Shown here: piece after piece, positions 51,857 through 59,855 of the stretch
Numbering within the stretch: the first letter of the stretch is position 1
Layout: each line of letters begins with the position of its first letter
Assembly (NCBI GenBank): GCA_902363735.1
Contig: CABJBA010000004.1
Span: 1-64,000, forward strand
Source of the DNA: Clostridiaceae bacterium
GTDB lineage: Bacteria; Bacillota; Clostridia; Lachnospirales; Lachnospiraceae
Reading direction: 5' to 3'
DNA: 64,000 nucleotides
The notes under the pieces: generated by a model
The model's database searches: none
The model's input: the letters and a program-made list of their open reading frames with translations, nothing else
Told to the model about the DNA's origin: nothing
Translations under genes and position numbers: made by a program

Positions 51857-51885
51857 ATTTTATGCTCTTTTGGGGATTTTATCAA
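51857..51885 (-). promoter_or_regulatory. Promoter of the ATPase/TOPRIM pair
   Basis: On the minus strand, -35 TTGATA (51880-51885), 17-bp spacer, -10 TAAAAT (51857-51862). The rest of 51886-52030 holds no gene. Confidence 0.7.
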
Positions 51886-52030
51886 TATATTTAGGAATGT
51901 GCTTTTTTTATTTCATTTTTCTTTTTGTACAGGCTATATATGAAGATTCTTTGGGCAAAAATGAAACTATGAATTTCAGCAATTGAGTCCTCATATTTTA
52001 TAATATAAGGTACTCTTTAAATACTATATA

Positions 52031-52110
52031 AAAACAGACATGTTCACATCCATTTGACAGATAAGGTTACTGGCCCAATCCAATAAATATGGCAATGAAA
52101 CATGTCTGAT
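52031..52110 (-). terminator. Probable terminator of the TelA operon
   Basis: On the minus strand CAGACATGTT pairs with AACATGTCTG across ~54 bases that include further CCAT/ATGG pairing, then TTTTTATAT. The long loop makes it atypical. Confidence 0.5.
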
Positions 52111-52173
52111 ATTTTTACACTGCATTATAACCCTCTAGTCAACGCAAACGCAACTCACCTTATGCTGAACCAA

Positions 52174-53307
52174 CTATTTCATAACCAGCACATTCTTTAA
52201 TTCTGCTTCATAAGACAACAGGCGTTTCTCTTTATCCGCCCTCTCCTGCTGTGCACGTTTGGATATTTCATGTACCCCGCTTATGGTATCCACAAGGCTT
52301 TTATTGATACTCTGAATCGTTGTTTCATCAATCACAGAGCGCTCTCCTGCTGCTGCCACCTTAAGGGAAGTATCTTTCAGCATCTCTGCCGTCTTAGTCA
52401 TGGATTTGTTGATGCTGTCTGCAATCTGTTCGGAAGATTTATTTGCCTCGGCTGCTTCATTCACCGCAATAGCAACAACCATTTGTGTTTTCCAAACCGG
52501 AATTGCCAACATCAACTGATCATTGATGTTTTCCAATATCTGGGTGTCTACTTTTTGAATCATTCGGATCTCCGCTGCCATCTGAAGGGAAAGCATACGG
52601 GATACAAGAAGATTATGTATTTTCTTATCAAATTTATACAGTACTTCTCTAAAATCACTAACCTGCTGGATCTGCTGCGGATCTCCGCCAGCATTGGCAC
52701 GTTCCTCCATTTCAGGGAGAACCTTTGTCTGCAATTCCTTCAGTTTCTCTTTGCCTGCTATAATGTAATGCTTAAGCTGGGTTATATACTTGTCATTACT
52801 TTCAAATAACTTTTCCATAGTGGCCAGGGATTGTCTCAGTTCAATCATATGATTTTCCAAAACATTAACAACTCTGTCAATATTGGCTGCTACAGATGAG
52901 TATTCTGTTTGAATCTTTATGGCTCTGGATTTAAATCCGCTCATCAGCTTTTCAAAAATATTATCTTTTTCCTGCTGCAGTTCCTTTACCTTTGAATCAT
53001 AATTATTCAAAAGCAATATAAGTTCCGTAATATCCTTCCCTATAGGGCCGGTATCTCTTGTTCTGGTACTTCTTAAAATGGAGTCTGATATTACAGACAA
53101 TTCCCTTTGCGTATTAACCCCAAAATTCTGAACATCCATGGGAGTCTTAATTTCCAGCTTTTCAATAAAATCCTGAAGCTGTTTCCTGGCATCCTCCTCT
53201 AAGGCCTCCATAGAAAGGTAATGATACTGCACTTCATACTCCTTTTCATTAAGCACCTGAGAATTTACTACTGCTTCAGAGGGCAATTCCAATCCCAGAT
53301 CTGACAT
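52174..53307 (-). CDS. TelA family (toxic anion resistance) protein
   Basis: A 377-aa soluble, largely alpha-helical protein of the TelA family, linked to tellurite and cell-envelope stress resistance, though the mechanism is unknown. Family features include the DTGPIGKDITELI block, VWKTQMVVAIAVNEA and the C-terminal helix NKSLVDTISGVHEISKRAQQ. The start at 53307 has GGAGG seven bases upstream; a Met two codons earlier is too close to it. Last gene of the VWA-XpaC-binding protein-TelA operon. The XpaC/TelA link is known from Bacillus (xpaC-yaaN). Confidence 0.88.
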   Translation of the reverse strand: MSDLGLELPSEAVVNSQVLNEKEYEVQYHYLSMEALEEDARKQLQDFIEKLEIKTPMDVQNFGVNTQRELSVISDSILRSTRTRDTGPIGKDITELILLLNNYDSKVKELQQEKDNIFEKLMSGFKSRAIKIQTEYSSVAANIDRVVNVLENHMIELRQSLATMEKLFESNDKYITQLKHYIIAGKEKLKELQTKVLPEMEERANAGGDPQQIQQVSDFREVLYKFDKKIHNLLVSRMLSLQMAAEIRMIQKVDTQILENINDQLMLAIPVWKTQMVVAIAVNEAAEANKSSEQIADSINKSMTKTAEMLKDTSLKVAAAGERSVIDETTIQSINKSLVDTISGVHEISKRAQQERADKEKRLLSYEAELKNVLVMK

Positions 53308-53331
53308 AACCATACCTCCATATATTTTCTA

Positions 53332-54441
53332 TTATTCATTTAACGTATTTATCATAATGTCATATATTTCTTTCTTCAACCCCGGTACTACAGAAGTCAG
53401 TTCACTGGCCACCCCATCTACCGGAAGTTCAGTCAAGTCATCGCCTCCCATAAGCCCTGTTCTGAACCCATACCGTTCCCAGGCAATTTTCTTGATTTCA
53501 GGATCATTTAAAGCCTCCAGGTAGAGGTTTCCTTTTTCTGTCAAGGTAAGGAGACAATGACTGTTCCAAATAGTAGGCTCAGGATAGAGAATCCTTACTC
53601 TGTTTCTTACCTGCTCATATCCTTCCGGATTGTTCACTGCGAACTCCAGCATTGATTTTTCATAATCAACAATCAATGGTTTTGCTCCCATTCCTGTTCT
53701 TAAATACAGGTCAAACAAATCGGCTGGTGTATTATTCATAAAACCGCTGAACTCATAAAACTGCTTAATATTGGGAAGGACGGATTCTATGGTATTTTCC
53801 GTAACGGTGCCTCCATTCATAATGGAAAGCAGCAGTCCATAATAGGTGGCTCCAGGTGATGAAGTGACTGGATCTGTGGAAGCAATATTGATTGTTCCGA
53901 ATACATTGGCCAGTCCAATGTCTGCCCACTTCTGGCCCTCCTGAATCCTGTTCAGCAGACTGCCCATATCCTTAATAAAATAAGTCTCGTCCCGCACCTC
54001 TGCAACGCCTTCATTTATCAATGCATCTGCAATATGATCCCATGAATAAATGACAACCGGAGTATTCAGCGCAATGGAACCATCAAGACTCTTTGCCAGA
54101 TTATTTGCTTTAAAGTAATCATAAAATCTCTGATCGGAAAAAAACACTGCATCATAAGGTGTGCCGTTTTCTCTTTCAAGCTTGACACCATCTGCAATCA
54201 GCTTATTATTACTCCAGGAATCGGAAATGACCTCTATGCCATACTTCTGCGCCATAATTGTCTTCACTTCTTCATCTTTTATAAATCCCTCTTTACCGCC
54301 ACCCATAGCAACATAGACCTTTTTGGTCTTCACCGAAGGTTGGCTGCCTCCTTTTTGCTTCCCGGCAGCAATGGCACCGATTACAATTAAGGCAAGTATT
54401 ACAATTCCAATTATCAGAAATGATTTGTATTTCCTGTTCAT
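53332..54441 (-). CDS. Membrane-anchored periplasmic-binding-like protein
   Basis: A 369-aa protein with an N-terminal membrane anchor (about residues 7-27, no lipobox Cys) and an extracellular bilobal binding fold of the ABC solute-binding type (YGIEVISDSWSNNKLIADGV, TPYDAVFFSDQRFYDYF, NIASTDPVTSSPGATYYGLL). The last block is reminiscent of phosphate/sulfate- or molybdate-like binding proteins. No ABC permease is near. Its start shares the A of the xpaC stop codon (TAATG). In this operon it probably senses or captures a ligand for the VWA/TelA system; this is inference. Confidence 0.8.
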   Translation of the reverse strand: MNRKYKSFLIIGIVILALIVIGAIAAGKQKGGSQPSVKTKKVYVAMGGGKEGFIKDEEVKTIMAQKYGIEVISDSWSNNKLIADGVKLERENGTPYDAVFFSDQRFYDYFKANNLAKSLDGSIALNTPVVIYSWDHIADALINEGVAEVRDETYFIKDMGSLLNRIQEGQKWADIGLANVFGTINIASTDPVTSSPGATYYGLLLSIMNGGTVTENTIESVLPNIKQFYEFSGFMNNTPADLFDLYLRTGMGAKPLIVDYEKSMLEFAVNNPEGYEQVRNRVRILYPEPTIWNSHCLLTLTEKGNLYLEALNDPEIKKIAWERYGFRTGLMGGDDLTELPVDGVASELTSVVPGLKKEIYDIMINTLNE

Positions 54442-55028
54442 TATAAATTTCCCCCGTCGTCTTTACTTAAAAGTCCATGTGAGCGATAAGTCTCATCAAG
54501 AGCCCGCATCAATGATTCCGCCTCTTTCATATCCTGTCCTCCGGAGGCTGTCAGCAGCCTGGTAAATGCATCAGATGTCCGTACCATAAATTCCTGTGAC
54601 TCATTTTTAAATGTCATATCCGCACTCTTCAAAAGATATGTATCCAATATCTTGTTAATCCTGGGTATATAAAGCCCTACCTGCTGAACAAACTTCAAGT
54701 CAATGCTGCTATCATGCAGTATATGATGAGAAACATCATATATATTATCTACTGCGCTGGACATGATACCTTGATGCTGACGGTCAATCTGCTCTTTAAA
54801 GGCTTTGAGTTTATTGAAATCCTCCAGAATCTTTTTCCTGCTTATGATATCTGCATTATTTACTTTGTCATTTGCTTCAATCAAGCGCCACTTTTTATCC
54901 AAGTAAAGAGCAAGACCTAATCCAATTGCCAGCACTGCCAGAGATAACATGATACTGTCTGTAAAAAAGTATACAATCCCAACTGCCGCAACAGTACATA
55001 AAGAAAGTATTACTGCCAGACTTCCCAT
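54441..55028 (-). CDS. XpaC-like membrane protein
   Basis: A 195-aa protein with two N-terminal membrane segments (about residues 4-24 and 26-44) and a helical cytoplasmic domain (HQGIMSSAVDNIYDVSHHIL, QQVGLYIPRINKILDTYL). This matches the XpaC family, named for hydrolysis of a chromogenic phosphate but without known activity. XpaC and TelA genes are neighbours in many Firmicutes. Translation is coupled at both ends through TAATG overlaps. Confidence 0.78.
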   Translation of the reverse strand: MGSLAVILSLCTVAAVGIVYFFTDSIMLSLAVLAIGLGLALYLDKKWRLIEANDKVNNADIISRKKILEDFNKLKAFKEQIDRQHQGIMSSAVDNIYDVSHHILHDSSIDLKFVQQVGLYIPRINKILDTYLLKSADMTFKNESQEFMVRTSDAFTRLLTASGGQDMKEAESLMRALDETYRSHGLLSKDDGGNL

Positions 55029-56539
55029 TAATTATACCCCCTCAGTGTCTTAAATGCAGAAACCAGATCTTTTTTTCCATTAAATATTTTGCCGCCTGAT
55101 AACTCCGCCAAACTCTCTAATTGTTTCTCATCTGCATCTCCCATTGTAATAGAATAAATTGGGAACTGTTCTTCCAGACCATTGTATTTTTTAATAAACG
55201 TATTTTTATCGTCTTCCTTACTCTGACCATCTGTAAGAAGAACTACATAGTTGCTATATCCTGATGAGAAGGGAATCACATGTTTCGTTGCTTCATCCAA
55301 TGCTTTATAAATGTTGGTTCCGCCTTCTGGTTTTATAGATTTAAGCTCCCCGGGAATAAATCCAAAATCTCCATAGGAAATGCTCACGCCTGTATTGGCA
55401 TAACTATTAAACAATATAAGAGTGACACGGTCTGTTTCTTTCATTTGAATAAAGTATTTTGAAGCAATTTCATTATCAAATAGCGTAGTCATCGCTTTCA
55501 CCATATCTTCATGTCCCTCACCCTCCATGCTGCCTGAAAAATCAAGACAGAAGATATAATTTGCAGGCTTGCTTATGCCCGCCGTATAGAAATTCAATAA
55601 TTCTGTAGTTACTTCTTTGGATGGATAGTTCATGGGAGCAAGGTATTTCTGGGTATCGATTCCCCAATCCGCATTAAAAACCTCCGGCGCAGCATATGGA
55701 ACCTGACCGCCGTAACCAGTTCTGATTCCCTCCTGACACATTTCCTTTTGTGTGGAATTCTTTAACAAATAATTTTGAATGTCTAAAAAGATTTCTTTTG
55801 TTTTGCTATCCTTATTATCAACATATGCAAAAGGTTTATCTGCCAGCGGTACACCATCTTCGAGATATAATAATTTTAAGGTAGTACCATACTCCCTGTT
55901 TAATCTGATAAATTCAGACTCATATCCGTAATAATAGCCATTCTCTCCAGCCTGTACAAGCTGAATCAAATCTTCATATGTACTATAAATCTCACTATTA
56001 TCCTGCATATAAGAATATATCTGATCCCTTATTTCCTGGTTTTTTGCCTGATCCATTGTCAGTATTCTGGGAGAACCACTTAAGGAATAATAAATTCCCA
56101 GATAGGAGCTGGCACCGGCATCAGAACGGGTGATAGAAGGAATACCAAACTTTCCGCCTAACTGGATCAAATCATTCATGGTTCTTATTGATTCACTGTA
56201 TAACTCAGGTTTTATGCCCACTACAATTGGTACAATACCTGTCGATTTTGAATCCGTTACAGATACCGACTGATCCAGACGATACAACCACATGGAATTG
56301 GAAAGCCATACAGCATCATAATCAGCACTGTTTGCACTCAGTTCATTAATTGCGTCAATATCTCCCATATAGGTGACACTTAAATCAACCTTTTCTTGGT
56401 TGCAGTAATCCTCAACGTATTTGATTAACAGCTCATTTTCTGGCGTTGTCAAAAGGTGGAACTCCCTTTTGTTTTCAGCCAGGGCTGTAGTAGGAAACAG
56501 CATTATTATGACCAATAATATTGTCAGCAGTCTTTTCAC
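55028..56539 (-). CDS. Secreted binding-domain/VWA fusion protein
   Basis: A 503-aa exported protein. The signal peptide is VKRLLTILLVIIMLFPTTALA (cut near residue 21). Residues ~25-310 form a solute-binding-like domain (YDAVWLSNSMWLYRL, SITRSDAGASSYLGIYYSLS). Residues ~325-503 form a von Willebrand A domain with the MIDAS motif D333-F-S335-G-S337, then GGTNIYKAL and LLTDGQSKEDD. The start is GTG at 56539, eight bases after GGGGGT; an ATG at 56554 has no site. First gene of a four-gene coupled operon with XpaC, a second binding protein and TelA. The ligand is unknown. Confidence 0.85.
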   Translation of the reverse strand: MKRLLTILLVIIMLFPTTALAENKREFHLLTTPENELLIKYVEDYCNQEKVDLSVTYMGDIDAINELSANSADYDAVWLSNSMWLYRLDQSVSVTDSKSTGIVPIVVGIKPELYSESIRTMNDLIQLGGKFGIPSITRSDAGASSYLGIYYSLSGSPRILTMDQAKNQEIRDQIYSYMQDNSEIYSTYEDLIQLVQAGENGYYYGYESEFIRLNREYGTTLKLLYLEDGVPLADKPFAYVDNKDSKTKEIFLDIQNYLLKNSTQKEMCQEGIRTGYGGQVPYAAPEVFNADWGIDTQKYLAPMNYPSKEVTTELLNFYTAGISKPANYIFCLDFSGSMEGEGHEDMVKAMTTLFDNEIASKYFIQMKETDRVTLILFNSYANTGVSISYGDFGFIPGELKSIKPEGGTNIYKALDEATKHVIPFSSGYSNYVVLLTDGQSKEDDKNTFIKKYNGLEEQFPIYSITMGDADEKQLESLAELSGGKIFNGKKDLVSAFKTLRGYN

Positions 56540-56576
56540 TCGGATTACCCCCATTTATTTACTGTGTATAGAGTTA

Positions 56577-56605
56577 ATATTATAATAAATCCAGCGGGAA
56601 TACAA
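56577..56605 (-). promoter_or_regulatory. Probable promoter of the VWA/XpaC/TelA operon
   Basis: On the minus strand, -35 TTGTAT (56600-56605), 17-bp spacer, -10 TAATAT (56577-56582). Confidence 0.5.
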
Positions 56606-56621
56606 TAGGATGTTCGTAAAC

Positions 56622-56640
56622 GGTAAACTTTTCGTTTACC
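56622..56640. promoter_or_regulatory. Palindromic operator-like site upstream of the VWA operon
   Basis: A perfect GGTAAAC-TTTTC-GTTTACC palindrome, with an extra CGTAAACG half-site pair at 56615-56622, just upstream of the -35. It is a candidate binding site for a dimeric regulator not encoded nearby. Confidence 0.5.
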
Positions 56641-56649
56641 TATAATTTT

Positions 56650-56665
56650 AGCCGCCTTTCGGCGG
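56650..56665 (-). terminator. GC-rich hairpin upstream of the VWA operon
   Basis: A GCCGCC-TTTC-GGCGGC perfect stem-loop. It probably ended the transcript of the now-decayed gene upstream; the T tract is weak (TAAAATTAT). Confidence 0.5.
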
Positions 56666-56753
56666 CCGGGCTTTATGACTGTATTTTTTTATAATATTTC
56701 TCTGGTAATGCTTCAGACAATGGGGCGAGGTCTTACTGAAATAAAAGAAATGC

Positions 56754-57236
56754 TCAGAAATGCAAACCACTATCTGCACCATATCCCATAATTGGAAAAA
56801 TAACTTGTAATCCGGATTTTCGGTAGACTTTATAAGTTCCAGAGCACATGACATACCGCCTTAACCGATCTTTTTCAGACAGTGTTTGTTTCCTGTTATT
56901 GATAACCTTTGATCCTACTTCCACTTTATCATAAAAAGTGCAGTAATATATTCACCGTACAGCAGGAGATAAGAAACCTCCAAAGCATTACGGCTTTTCA
57001 TATCCAGATCGTTTTTATAAATATCCGATGATTTTTGTTCCTTGTTTCTATAAGGATGCTACTGCTGTAAAAAATCCACATATATCTTCTGGATCTGCTT
57101 TTCTACTAATTCATCCACCCCGCTCAAAGAATCCAGTGCGATTTCTCCCTCTGGCAGCATAGTATAATCAAGCCATACCTGATTATTAGCCTATTATCCA
57201 GAGGGAGATTAGAAGTGCAGTACCAGCTAAAAGCAT
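56754..57236 (-). pseudogene. Decayed gene, formerly a membrane-anchored protein
   Basis: Pieces of one protein can be read on the minus strand but are broken. MLLAGTALLISLWIIG (from 57236) is a membrane segment. A frameshift leads to NQVWLDYTMLPEGEIALDS...KIYVDFLQQ, then an in-frame TAG near 57060, then HPYRNKEQKSSDIYKNDL...LLLYGEYITALF. Another frameshift gives YDKVEVGSKVINNRKQTLSE...GYGADSGLHF and a stop at 56754. No family was recognised. At least two frameshifts and one stop make it a pseudogene. Confidence 0.65.
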
Positions 57237-57306
57237 TCGAGGAAAAGTTTTTTCGTTAAGGTCGCGCCTCATCTGCAGCCAATTTTATGTACTATTCCAA
57301 GTCTAG

Positions 57307-57765
57307 CTATTCAGTCACAGTGACAATGTGGTCAAGAATTGCAATTTCTTCTCCCTGCGCATTATAGAAAAACAGCGAATACATCACATCCCCCGGCTGT
57401 GTAAAATCAATATAGTAAGTTCCGCTTTCCAAAAGTTCAAATGCGGCTGTCTCCGCTGCATTTTCCGGGGTGAACTTCAGGTGGCATTTTACAGCTTCCC
57501 CGCCGAGTACAATTTCCAAAGTTGCAGTATCACCAATTTTAACATGATAAGGATCACCAGAACTATAGTCCATCTGGTCAATTCCATATTCTGCAACCTG
57601 AAAGTGCCATACATCAGCATAAGCAGGACTTTTTATATCAAAGTCTGGAGCAAGGATACAGCCTTCCTCCATCTCCACAGCATAGCTTCCCGATTTCAGA
57701 AGTTTATCAAAGGTGATAAGTACTTTGGTTCCTATTTCCCATCCGCTTTCTGAAAGGGAAAGAAC
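57307..57765 (-). pseudogene. N-terminally truncated beta-rich protein remnant
   Basis: The frame is open from just after a TAG at 57766 to the stop at 57307. The only usable starts are internal (GTG at 57678, then ATG), and upstream residues (LSLSESGWEIGTKVLITFDK) look like authentic protein. The predicted ~150 residues are beta-strand rich (TATLEIVLGGEAVKCHLKF, ESGTYYIDFTQPGDVMYSLF), like an Ig-type extracellular domain. Signal peptide and N terminus are lost. It could be expressed as a 123-aa piece, but no ribosome site supports that. Confidence 0.55.
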
Positions 57766-57879
57766 CTATTTATCGCTTACTATCCAACTTAATTTTTGAA
57801 AGACTAAATTCTTCCAGACACAGAAATATTTACGTTTTAGAACCGGATGCTCTGGTACTCCTTACGTAAAATAATCAAT

Positions 57880-58461
57880 TTATCTGTTAAGCCAATTATT
57901 TATTGTCTTTTGAAGTTTTACTTCATTAAAATTTTCTTTTGATAATTCATAATATAGATACTTAATCCCTTTGACATTTCGTTCCCTTAAAAAAGTGAAT
58001 CCCACTTTTTTAGAAATAGAATTCATGTTTTTATTGTCAAATCTATTGTCATTAATTATCTTTTCAACATTCAATTTGTCAAATGCAAATCGAATAGATA
58101 ATAATATAGCTTCTGCTGCATATGGTCCTCCTGCAGCTACAGCTTCATCCAAAACAGTACTTCCCTGTTCACATATTTTATCGGATATATCATATAGCCG
58201 CTGTGTTCCAATCAGCCTTCCGTCTTTTGTATGAATTCCCCAATATAAATCGTTGTCTCTGAATAAATATTTTTCAAACCAACTTTTTTGCATGTCTAAT
58301 GTTAATTTATAATTTTGATTAAAAAAATAAATACTTTTAGGTTGATTTCTAATTCTTATTACTTCAGAAAGATCACTCTCTGATATTGGAATCAAATCTA
58401 TGAACCTTCCTTCTAATTTTATATTTCTATATTCTTTAATAACCTCCCTTTGATTTTTCAT
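57880..58461 (-). CDS. GNAT family N-acetyltransferase
   Basis: A 193-aa GNAT-fold protein of the RimJ/RimL-like group (FIDLIPISESDLSEVIRIRN at the start, LIGTQRLYDI, FAFDKLNVEKI, KVGFTFLRERNVKGIKYLYY). It abuts the SDR gene by one base at the end of the FkbH-ACP-MaoC-SDR cassette. It may transfer the assembled acyl group from ACP or CoA to an amino sugar or other acceptor; such roles are known for GNATs in glycan pathways. The acceptor is unknown. Confidence 0.8.
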   Translation of the reverse strand: MKNQREVIKEYRNIKLEGRFIDLIPISESDLSEVIRIRNQPKSIYFFNQNYKLTLDMQKSWFEKYLFRDNDLYWGIHTKDGRLIGTQRLYDISDKICEQGSTVLDEAVAAGGPYAAEAILLSIRFAFDKLNVEKIINDNRFDNKNMNSISKKVGFTFLRERNVKGIKYLYYELSKENFNEVKLQKTINNWLNR

Positions 58462-58462
58462 T

Positions 58463-59197
58463 TTATAAAATCCCTCCCAATATCGGAATATTCACACCTG
58501 TCACAGCATCCGTCTCATCTGACAGCAAAAATACAATAGACGGAACAACCTCACTTATTAAGAGATTTCTCTTTAGGGGACTTGTATCGGCGTTTTGCCT
58601 AATTATTAACTCTGGAATCTCCGACAAAAATTTTGTTTCCATCATAGTGGGAGAAATACCATTTACTGATATACCTTTGTCAGCATATTCAACGGCAAGG
58701 CTCTTCATTAACCCATATAATGCATATTTTGTAGTTGTATATAGCGATTGATATTTTGCAGGATAATTTATGACATTCTTTGTTAACATAAATACAATTT
58801 TTCCATATTTTTGTTTTGACATTGTTGGTGCAAAAACCATAAGTATTCGTATAATAGCTTCAACCGATGCTACATACTCAGTTCTAAAAGAATTTGCATC
58901 TTCTTTAATAAATTTCTGTATGTGAAATTTAGGTGCAGATAAATGTACAATGTGATCCGGATGCTTATGCATGTCTTTAATATTTATAATCATTTTTTCT
59001 ACACTATCAGAATCGGAAAAATCCGCTTGTATAGGAATTATTTTATCACCTAATTCTTCAACTAGCCTATTAATCTGTTCTTTAGATTGATTATAATGTG
59101 CTAATATATAGCTATAATTATCTGCTATCCTTCTTATAAGAACTCCACCTACATCTGAAGATGCCCCTGTAACTAATAGAATTTTACTTTCTTTCAT
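58463..59197 (-). CDS. SDR family oxidoreductase (ketoreductase-like)
   Basis: A 244-aa short-chain dehydrogenase: cofactor loop GASSDVGG, Asp after beta-3 (IQADFSDSDS), catalytic YQSLYTTTKYALYGLMKS (YxxxK) and C-terminal VTGVNIPILGGIL. The glycine motif is non-standard (GASSDVG instead of GASxGIG), and the usual NNAG is replaced by VHLSAPKF. It overlaps the MaoC gene by 14 bp. With the ACP and dehydratase it probably reduces a 3-oxoacyl-ACP or related intermediate. Confidence 0.83.
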   Translation of the reverse strand: MKESKILLVTGASSDVGGVLIRRIADNYSYILAHYNQSKEQINRLVEELGDKIIPIQADFSDSDSVEKMIINIKDMHKHPDHIVHLSAPKFHIQKFIKEDANSFRTEYVASVEAIIRILMVFAPTMSKQKYGKIVFMLTKNVINYPAKYQSLYTTTKYALYGLMKSLAVEYADKGISVNGISPTMMETKFLSEIPELIIRQNADTSPLKRNLLISEVVPSIVFLLSDETDAVTGVNIPILGGIL

Positions 59198-59609
59198 ACA
59201 AAAAACCCACTTTCATTATCCCTCGCAAAACTTTTTCACCGTTTTGATTGGTTATTGTTACTTTCATTGTCATTTGCTCAAAGGAATCATTTAGTTCAGA
59301 AACTTTTCCTGTAACAATTAAAACATCTCCCACATATACGGGTTTCACAAACTTTGTTTCTACTTGATGAACGAGACTATACTTTCCAGGAATATAGACT
59401 CCTGCCAATGTTGACAATAGCGATGCAGTTAACATTCCATATACAACCCGTCTAGAATGCCCCATCATCTGTGCAAATTTTTCATCATTATGCAACGGAT
59501 TAATATCTCCCGTGATGGAAAGAAATTCTCTCATCATTTTTTCTGTTATCTCTGTTTTAAATTCTTTCTCATCACCGACTGATAATTCTTTATACGTATA
59601 ATCATTCAT
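59184..59609 (-). CDS. MaoC-like dehydratase (hotdog fold)
   Basis: A 141-aa single-hotdog protein of the MaoC / (R)-specific enoyl hydratase type. The catalytic Asp/His pair is in ITGDINPLHNDEKFAQ, followed by VYGMLTASLLSTL and KFVKPVYVGDVLIVTGKV. It would hydrate or dehydrate a 3-hydroxyacyl thioester. It overlaps the SDR gene and lies 2 bp after the ACP gene, so all act on one carrier-bound intermediate. Confidence 0.88.
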   Translation of the reverse strand: MNDYTYKELSVGDEKEFKTEITEKMMREFLSITGDINPLHNDEKFAQMMGHSRRVVYGMLTASLLSTLAGVYIPGKYSLVHQVETKFVKPVYVGDVLIVTGKVSELNDSFEQMTMKVTITNQNGEKVLRGIMKVGFLYERK

Positions 59610-59611
59610 AA

Positions 59612-59851
59612 TTAAATCCTATTAAGAATAATATCTACCATCTCTCCAACATTTACCATGGAATTTACTTCTGCCATATTAAACTTTATACCTAATTTTT
59701 TCTCTATAGCTACTACAAGGTTAATATGCTCTAGAGAATCCCAATCTTCAATATCATTTGAAGTAGTATTATCATTTACCGTAATATCTTCATCATCAAA
59801 AACTTCCTGAAATACCTCATCTAGCTTTTCAAACACTTCTTTTCTTGTCAT
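59612..59851 (-). CDS. Acyl carrier protein
   Basis: A 79-aa acidic carrier protein. The phosphopantetheine site is Ser39 in WDSLEHINLV. Length, acidity and the helix pattern are typical. It lies directly behind the FkbH-like gene, as FkbH-type enzymes load a three-carbon glyceryl unit onto a discrete ACP. No fatty-acid synthesis genes are adjacent, so it is a specialised ACP. Confidence 0.93.
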   Translation of the reverse strand: MTRKEVFEKLDEVFQEVFDDEDITVNDNTTSNDIEDWDSLEHINLVVAIEKKLGIKFNMAEVNSMVNVGEMVDIILNRI

Positions 59852-59855
59852 CTCT

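Noticed and set aside
56648..56854. 68-aa minus-strand ORF ending in the GC-rich hairpin
   Set aside because: It reads through the terminator-like hairpin in a frame different from the recognisable pseudogene pieces.
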